From Bacillota bacterium (lineage in GTDB: Bacteria; Bacillota; Clostridia; Lachnospirales; Lachnospiraceae): a DNA stretch of 9,095 bases. Both the position numbers and the translations under genes were made by a program. The notes under the pieces are model-generated. The model made no database searches. It had not been told where the DNA came from and worked only from the letters and a program-made list of their open reading frames with translations. The stretch lies in assembly GCA_023435645.1 (NCBI GenBank), contig JAEYRK010000059.1, positions 1 to 9,095 on the forward strand. Reading direction: 5' to 3'. Shown one piece after another: positions 5,633-9,095 of this stretch (the first letter of the stretch is position 1; every line of letters begins with the position of its first letter).

Positions 5633-5950
5633 ATGAAGGTTATTATGTACGGTGCAGGAATCTGCAGAGATTGTGTTATCGCAAAGGAGTTATTGAGTAC
5701 GAATCCACTGATACAGCTTGATTACCGGAGTATCACTGATAGTACAAAGACACTGAAGGAGTTCCTAGCTTACCGGGATCATGAGGAGATGTTTGCTCCC
5801 ATGAAGGAAAACGGGTTCATCGGGATCCCCTTCTTCGTCCTGGAGGATGGAACTAAGACCTTTGAAGTCACAGATATCGCTGCTGTGGCGAAGCCCATAG
5901 AAATGAATACAGGAGACAGCTGCTCCATCGATGGTAAGGGCAATTGTTAA
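5633..5950 (+). CDS. Glutaredoxin-related thioredoxin-fold protein
   Basis: At 105 residues the product has a small thioredoxin fold. Strand VIMYG (3-7) leads to the active site C11-R-D-C14 at the start of helix 1, and GIPFFVLEDG (64-73) holds the cis-proline Pro66. It matches the COG4545-type glutaredoxin-related proteins of Firmicutes, which have a CxxC different from the classical CPYC. It probably performs thiol-disulfide exchange in the cytoplasm, but its partner is unknown. The C-terminal tail adds Cys97 and Cys105, which could bind metal or pass electrons to the CxxC. AAGGAG (5618-5623) lies 9 bases before the ATG. The YkgJ-like gene starts 21 bases after the stop, so the two cysteine-rich products are probably made together. 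Confidence 0.88.
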   Translation: MKVIMYGAGICRDCVIAKELLSTNPLIQLDYRSITDSTKTLKEFLAYRDHEEMFAPMKENGFIGIPFFVLEDGTKTFEVTDIAAVAKPIEMNTGDSCSIDGKGNC

Positions 5951-5971
5951 TCTACCAAGAGAGGATGTACC

Positions 5972-6643
5972 ATGGTAAGATATGTTAGACTGTCTGAGAT
6001 TTCGGACGGTAAATTATATGGCTTAAATGATATGGCAAGGACCGACTGCAATGGCTGTAAGGGATGTTCAGCCTGCTGCCGGGGCATGGGGAATACCATT
6101 ACCTTGGATCCCTATGATCTCTATAACCTAACCATTCACCTTAACATGACCTTTGAAGAATTAATGACAGATAAGCTGGAGCTAAGTGTCGTGGATGGTA
6201 TTGCGCTTCCCAACCTTAAGATGACCGAAGGAACGGATTGCTGCTCCTTTCTAAACAGGGAAGGCCGCTGTGAAATCCATCGCTTCCGGCCGGGCTTCTG
6301 TAGGCTCTTTCCCTTAGGAAGATATTATGAGAATGACAGTATTCAATACATTCTCCAGATCCATGAATGCAAATACCCCAGTAAAACTAAGGTTAGAGTC
6401 AGCAAGTGGATCGGCATTCCTGATATCAAGGCATATGAAGCATATGTATTGGAATGGCATTCCTTCTTAAAGGAGCTGCAGACAGTAATCGGTAGAGTGA
6501 AGGAGCTTACGCTAGTGAAGCAGATCAATCTATATACCTTGAAGCTTTTCTTTATGAAGCCCTATGAGAAAGAAGCTGCTTTTTATCCCCAGTTTTACGA
6601 ACGGTTAGTCCAAGCGAAGGATTTGATCAATTCTCTGGATTAG
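5972..6643 (+). CDS. YkgJ-family cysteine-cluster protein (CxxCxxCC domain)
   Basis: The 223-residue protein carries the Pfam CxxCxxCC (YkgJ) cluster as C26-x2-C29-x2-C32-x2-C35-C36. Further cysteines at 90, 91, 100, 110 and 133 include the typical C100-EIHRFRP-GFC110-RLFPLG block. The family is predicted to bind zinc or an iron-sulfur cluster through these residues; no activity is firmly known. The C-terminal third (from about 145) is helical, charged and cysteine-free. No signal peptide or membrane segment is seen, so it is cytoplasmic. The ATG at 5972 follows AGAGAGG (5958-5964). An out-of-frame ATG lies 7 bases upstream. It is the second gene of the operon with the glutaredoxin-like protein, a context that suggests thiol/metal-centre maintenance, which is inference only. 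Confidence 0.88.
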   Translation: MVRYVRLSEISDGKLYGLNDMARTDCNGCKGCSACCRGMGNTITLDPYDLYNLTIHLNMTFEELMTDKLELSVVDGIALPNLKMTEGTDCCSFLNREGRCEIHRFRPGFCRLFPLGRYYENDSIQYILQIHECKYPSKTKVRVSKWIGIPDIKAYEAYVLEWHSFLKELQTVIGRVKELTLVKQINLYTLKLFFMKPYEKEAAFYPQFYERLVQAKDLINSLD

Positions 6644-6667
6644 GCAAGATGTAAGACGTACCCTTCT

Positions 6668-6694
6668 ATAGTATTCCAATCATTGGAATACTAT
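6668..6694. repeat. Perfect 13-base inverted repeat
   Basis: ATAGTATTCCAAT (6668-6680) and ATTGGAATACTAT (6682-6694) are perfect inverted copies around a single C. G-T and C-G pairs could extend the stem by about three. It lies 24 bases after the YkgJ-like stop codon. It may end that transcript, but no T-tract follows, so an operator or protein-binding dyad is equally possible. Confidence 0.85.
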
Positions 6695-6714
6695 GGGTCT
6701 GTATCGTTATCTCA

Positions 6715-6750
6715 GATGAAATCTTTTCTTTCTTTAAAGAAAACTTCATC
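6715..6750. repeat. AT-rich long hairpin upstream of the tRNA promoter
   Basis: GATGAA (6715-6720) pairs with TTCATC (6745-6750) and TTTTCTTT (6724-6731) with AAAGAAAA (6736-6743) around loop CTTT. The two stems are separated by a small asymmetric bulge. It ends 7 bases before the TTGACA of the tRNA promoter. It may contribute to ending read-through into the tRNA gene. Confidence 0.6.
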
Positions 6751-6757
6751 TTTGCAA

Positions 6758-6785
6758 TTGACATTTCCTAAAGTTTTGATATACT
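6758..6785 (+). promoter_or_regulatory. tRNA-Ala promoter
   Basis: TTGACA (6758-6763) and TATACT (6780-6785) are separated by 16 bases. The tRNA begins 14 bases after the -10 box, leaving a very short leader, as is usual for a dedicated tRNA promoter. Confidence 0.85.
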
Positions 6786-6799
6786 TTTCATATATCAAT

Positions 6800-6872
6800 G
6801 GGGCATTAGCGCAGCTGGGAGCGCACCACACTGGCAGTGTGGGGGTCAGGGGTTCGAATCCCCTATGCTCCA
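6800..6872 (+). tRNA. tRNA-Ala, anticodon GGC
   Basis: All 73 bases fold as a cloverleaf. The acceptor is GGGGCAT with ATGCTCC, the D stem GCGC/GCGC, the anticodon stem CCACA/TGTGG with loop CTGGCAG giving anticodon GGC (reads GCC and GCU), and the T arm AGGGG-TTCGAAT-CCCCT. The discriminator base is A. The third acceptor pair is G-U, the alanine identity element G3:U70, which confirms the assignment. The 3' CCA is not encoded (the gene is followed by TTTT) and must be added by nucleotidyltransferase. Confidence 0.97.
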
Positions 6873-6955
6873 TTTTATAATACCCAGATAAAGTCAAGGG
6901 TAAGAGCAAATCATCTAAAGTGAAAAGGCATCCTGTATCGAATCAAGAAACGCAT

Positions 6956-6981
6956 AAGCACTCAAAGGAGTGCTTTTTTTT
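6956..6981 (+). terminator. Intrinsic terminator of the tRNA transcript
   Basis: AAGCACTC (6956-6963) and GAGTGCTT pair around loop AAAG, followed by a run of eight T (6974-6981). The trailer from the tRNA 3' end is about 80 bases. Read on the minus strand the stem also follows the LysR stop codon but has a poor T-tract. Confidence 0.92.
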
Positions 6982-7020
6982 GTACTCGAGTTTTATTGGA
7001 GTTTATTATCTAGCGTCCAC

Positions 7021-7923
7021 TTAACCATTTATTATCTCATTGAAGGTCTGTTTCAGAAGTTCGAAAATAAGCATAAAGCGCTCACGAAAAAAGCTGTCTT
7101 TTAGTAGAACAAAGTTAAACTCACGCTGTTCAGAAAAACCGGGTATATGGATCACCGAAAGACTTCCGTCTTCAATTTCCCTTTTCCCCACCACCTCAAA
7201 CAGAAATGTTATACCTAAACCATTCGATACTAATTTTTTAATGGCAGCCATATTTCCGATTTCAATTATTTTGTCAAATGCGTTGAGTGAATAATTGTTT
7301 TTCTGTAATATGTTTTCAAAGATTTCTCGTGTGCCCGATCCCCTTTCTCGTAAAATCAGACGATTTCCTGTAATCTCCTGAAACTCCACTTCCTTGTTAG
7401 CTAATTTCGACTTCGGTGAGCACACAGGGATAAACTGTTCAAGACTAAAAAGTGTAGAGTCGTATTCTGATTTATCAAACAGCCCTTCCACAACAATAAA
7501 GTCCAACTCACCGTTATTCAGCCGTTCAAGAAGTACCTGCGTATTCGCAACAGACATATGGATTTTCATGTCCGGGTACTTCATGAGCAAGCGGGAAAGA
7601 ATCTCCGGCATTACATATTCGCCGATGGACAAGGTGGCGCCGAAGGAAAACTGCATGGTATCTGTTTGAACTGAAGATATATTATCTTTAAAATGCTTTG
7701 AATCTGAAAAGACAGTCATTGCAAACTCTTTTAAACGCTCACCCTGAGGTGTAAGTCTTATGTTTCTGTTGACTATATCAAACAGCTTGCATCCATAGAA
7801 TTCCTCAAGATATTTCATATGCTGTGAAACTGCGGGCTGCGTAATGTGTAACAGCTCCGCTGCTCTTGTAAAACTGCCGCAGGAGCATAGGGTAAGAAAG
7901 GTTTGGTGTCTATAGTCGAGCAC
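7021..7923 (-). CDS. LysR-family transcriptional regulator (CysB/CysL/YeiE-like)
   Basis: The 300-residue protein has a typical LysR architecture. The N-terminal winged helix-turn-helix (about 1-65) includes SFTRAAELLHITQPAVSQHMKYLEE and the wing/linker NIRLTPQGERL. The periplasmic-binding-protein-like effector domain (about 90-295) shows the NGELDFIVVEG and NGLGITFLF segments common in the family. The start is GTG at 7923 on the minus strand: AAGGAG lies 6 bases upstream, and an overlapping ATG at 7925 is in another frame. It diverges from the YeiH-family gene across a 180-base region, the arrangement of yeiE-yeiH in E. coli, so control of that exporter in response to a sulfur oxyanion or reduced-sulfur signal is likely but inferred. 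LysR proteins usually also repress their own gene from the shared region. Confidence 0.92.
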   Translation of the reverse strand: MLDYRHQTFLTLCSCGSFTRAAELLHITQPAVSQHMKYLEEFYGCKLFDIVNRNIRLTPQGERLKEFAMTVFSDSKHFKDNISSVQTDTMQFSFGATLSIGEYVMPEILSRLLMKYPDMKIHMSVANTQVLLERLNNGELDFIVVEGLFDKSEYDSTLFSLEQFIPVCSPKSKLANKEVEFQEITGNRLILRERGSGTREIFENILQKNNYSLNAFDKIIEIGNMAAIKKLVSNGLGITFLFEVVGKREIEDGSLSVIHIPGFSEQREFNFVLLKDSFFRERFMLIFELLKQTFNEIING

Positions 7924-7994
7924 ATTAATCTCCTTATCATAAATTTAAATAATACAAACATTAGAAAGTATAATTTAATTTTATCAAATAAGTG

Positions 7995-8003
7995 TGGTAG
8001 AAT
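7995..8003 (+). promoter_or_regulatory. Extended -10 promoter of the YeiH-family gene
   Basis: TGGTAGAAT is a TAGAAT -10 box (7998-8003) with an upstream TG. The -35 region (7975-7980, TTAATT) is poor, as expected for a LysR-activated promoter. The AT-rich segment 7931-7990 between the two genes is where the regulator should bind, but no unambiguous LysR T-N11-A dyad can be singled out. Confidence 0.5.
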
Positions 8004-8011
8004 CAATAGCA

Positions 8012-8098
8012 GTGATAAAGCTAATTGAAAGTAAACTGAAAAAGCTAATTGAGTGTGAACCAAAAAAGCTTATTGAAAGTGAAATTGAAAGGAGTTAA
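8012..8098 (+). CDS. Possible 28-residue leader peptide made of 8-residue repeats
   Basis: One frame stays open through the tandem repeats from GTG 8012 to TAA 8096-8098. It reads three times a KLIE-containing 8-residue unit (KLIESKLK, KLIECEPK, KLIESEIE) and then Arg-Ser-stop. The other forward frames hit stop codons. The stop lies just after the Shine-Dalgarno of the YeiH-family gene and 5 bases before its TTG start, a layout suited to translational coupling. No clear ribosome binding site precedes GTG 8012, which keeps confidence low; the open frame may simply follow from a repeat unit of 24 bases. Confidence 0.3.
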   Translation: MIKLIESKLKKLIECEPKKLIESEIERS

Positions 8099-8103
8099 TT
8101 GAA
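8017..8103 (+). repeat. 24-base tandem repeat in the 5' leader of the YeiH-family gene
   Basis: Units start at 8017, 8041 and 8065 with exact 24-base spacing. Each begins AAAGCTAATTGA or AAAGCTTATTGA and is followed by a variable GAA/GTGAA-rich half. A more degenerate fourth unit from about 8089 (AAGGAGTTAATTGAATTGAA) contains the ribosome binding site and runs into the start codon. The block lies wholly between the promoter and the gene. Confidence 0.85.
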
Positions 8104-9095
8104 TTGAATCATGTGAAAAATTACTTATCCGGTATCATACTTTCCGGCGGAATAGCTGCAATCGCTTATGGAATCAGTTTATTTCTCCCCGGCGACATTC
8201 TTGGGGGAACACTGATTGCATTGCTTCTGGGAATGCTGCTGAATCCGCTGTTTAGCCAATATAAGGTTTTTGATTCCGGTATCAAATGGACCTCCAAAAA
8301 AATTCTGCGTGTCGGAATTATCATGGCGGGGATTACACTAAGCTTTCCTCAAGTGATCAAGGCCGGTAAATATGCTCTGATCCTTATGCTGTTCACCCTT
8401 GTGACCTCATTTGGTGTTGGATATCTGTGTAAGAAGGTTTTTAAAATAAACTGGAAGTTGGCTAGCCTTCTGTCAGTTAGTACTGCGATTTGCGGAGGAA
8501 CCGCTGTTGCGACGCTGGGTCCTACCATACGGGCGAAGAACCGGGACATCGCTTACGCAATATCCGCTACTTTTGTTTTTGATATAATTACGGTGATTGC
8601 TTTCCCCTGGATCGGCCGACTGCTAGGTCTTAGCGATACCGGATACGGATTATGGGTTGGTACAGCGGTGAACGACACCTCCTCGGTAGTAGCGGCGGGA
8701 TATGCATTTTCCGAGGCTGCAGGTTTACTTGCAACGATTGTTAAGCTCACCAGAACTCTTTTTATCGTACCGATTGTGCTTGTATTCTCATGGATATACG
8801 CGAAAAAAGAAGCTTCTTCCCAAGCAGCCACCAAAGTGCGTATCAGCAAAATATTCCCTTGGTTTATCCTTGGCTTCCTCGCTGTAGTCGCTATAAGAAG
8901 CACAGGCCTTGTGCCAGACAATTTAGTCATAGGAATTTCCTTCTTGTCAAAGTTCAGCTTATCTATGGCTTTGGCGGCAATCGGCTTGAACACCAGCCTT
9001 AAGGAAGTCGTCGGAGTTGGCATAAAGCCGATGCTAGCTGGGATTATCATTGATACCTCTGTCGTTCTTGTATCTTTATCTGCTCAGGCAGCGAT
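8104..9095 (+). CDS. YeiH-family putative sulfate/sulfonate-sulfur exporter (3' end beyond window)
   Basis: The frame stays open from TTG 8104 to the window edge, about 330 residues, so only the last part of this 330-350 residue family is missing. It is an integral membrane protein with about ten hydrophobic segments. Family hallmarks of Pfam Cons_hypoth698 (UPF0324, YeiH) are TAICGGTAVATLGP (from 127), the FDIITVIAFPWIGRLLGLSD loop, TAVNDTSSVVAAGYAFSEAAG (187-207) and ATIVKLTRTL (210-219). The family is annotated as putative sulfate exporter, with homologues linked to taurine and sulfite metabolism; the substrate is not proven. AAAGGAG (8088-8094) lies 9 bases before TTG 8104. The in-frame GTG at 8113 is 18 bases away, and the ATG at 8111 reads Met-stop, so TTG is preferred. 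The LysR gene diverges upstream. Confidence 0.9.
   Translation, partial: MNHVKNYLSGIILSGGIAAIAYGISLFLPGDILGGTLIALLLGMLLNPLFSQYKVFDSGIKWTSKKILRVGIIMAGITLSFPQVIKAGKYALILMLFTLVTSFGVGYLCKKVFKINWKLASLLSVSTAICGGTAVATLGPTIRAKNRDIAYAISATFVFDIITVIAFPWIGRLLGLSDTGYGLWVGTAVNDTSSVVAAGYAFSEAAGLLATIVKLTRTLFIVPIVLVFSWIYAKKEASSQAATKVRISKIFPWFILGFLAVVAIRSTGLVPDNLVIGISFLSKFSLSMALAAIGLNTSLKEVVGVGIKPMLAGIIIDTSVVLVSLSAQAA

Noticed and set aside
6683..6909. Open frames on both strands across the tRNA gene, including one ending in a GFEPLTPTLPVWCAPSC-like peptide
   Set aside because: They are translations of the tRNA-Ala gene and its flanks; such peptides are a known false annotation over tRNAs, and neither has a ribosome binding site that fits.
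7815..8063. Minus-strand open frame overlapping the LysR start and reading antisense through the 24-base repeats
   Set aside because: It begins in the shared regulatory region and continues out of frame into the LysR gene; the decoy ATG at 7925 belongs to this frame. No family match is seen.
8017..8103. CRISPR array
   Set aside because: The repeats are directly adjacent with no unique spacers and are too degenerate, and no cas gene is present.
8553..9050. Long minus-strand open frame opposite the YeiH-family gene
   Set aside because: It is antisense to a conserved membrane protein and shows no motif; its length follows from the codon use of the real gene.

Overview
This window looks like chromosomal DNA of a low-to-moderate GC Firmicute, most likely a clostridial Lachnospiraceae relative of the Lachnoclostridium / Anaerocolumna type. 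That is inferred from strong AAGGAGG ribosome binding sites, AT-rich promoters, T-tract terminators, a clostridial-style feruloyl esterase lipoprotein, a CatA-like acetyltransferase and a divergent LysR / YeiH pair. No phage, transposase, CRISPR or plasmid gene is visible. The species cannot be fixed from the sequence alone.

Layout. (1) 1-1266: the tail of an unrecognised gene, a strong imperfect hairpin, a GyrI-like effector-binding protein (118-588) and a P-loop kinase-like protein (603-1181), closed by an intrinsic terminator. (2) 1343-3402: an extended -10 promoter followed by three tightly spaced genes, a blasticidin/cytidine deaminase-like enzyme, a double-GNAT acetyltransferase and a chloramphenicol acetyltransferase-like protein. 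All three have folds known for modifying small molecules, including antibiotics. (3) 3413-5173: a MarR regulator whose promoter carries two adjacent palindromes, in an operon with a secreted CE1 feruloyl-esterase lipoprotein, closed by a strong terminator. (4) 5174-5632: a 459-base non-coding stretch with several short repeats and a possible leader stem. (5) 5633-6643: a glutaredoxin-like protein and a YkgJ-type cysteine-cluster protein. (6) 6668-6981: two inverted repeats, a promoter, tRNA-Ala(GGC) and a terminator. (7) 7021-9095: a LysR regulator on the minus strand, divergent from a YeiH-family membrane protein that runs off the window end.

How the genes fit together. The MarR-esterase pair suggests a phenolic-responsive, surface-anchored activity that removes hydroxycinnamate from plant xylan. 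The LysR / YeiH pair matches the yeiE-yeiH arrangement known in Enterobacteria and suggests sulfur-oxyanion export or response. The two cysteine-rich proteins probably serve thiol or metal chemistry.

The least expected feature is a 24-base tandem repeat between the YeiH promoter and its start codon. It keeps one frame open as an 8-residue repeated peptide ending inside the YeiH ribosome binding site. Several genes start at GTG or TTG next to an out-of-frame ATG.
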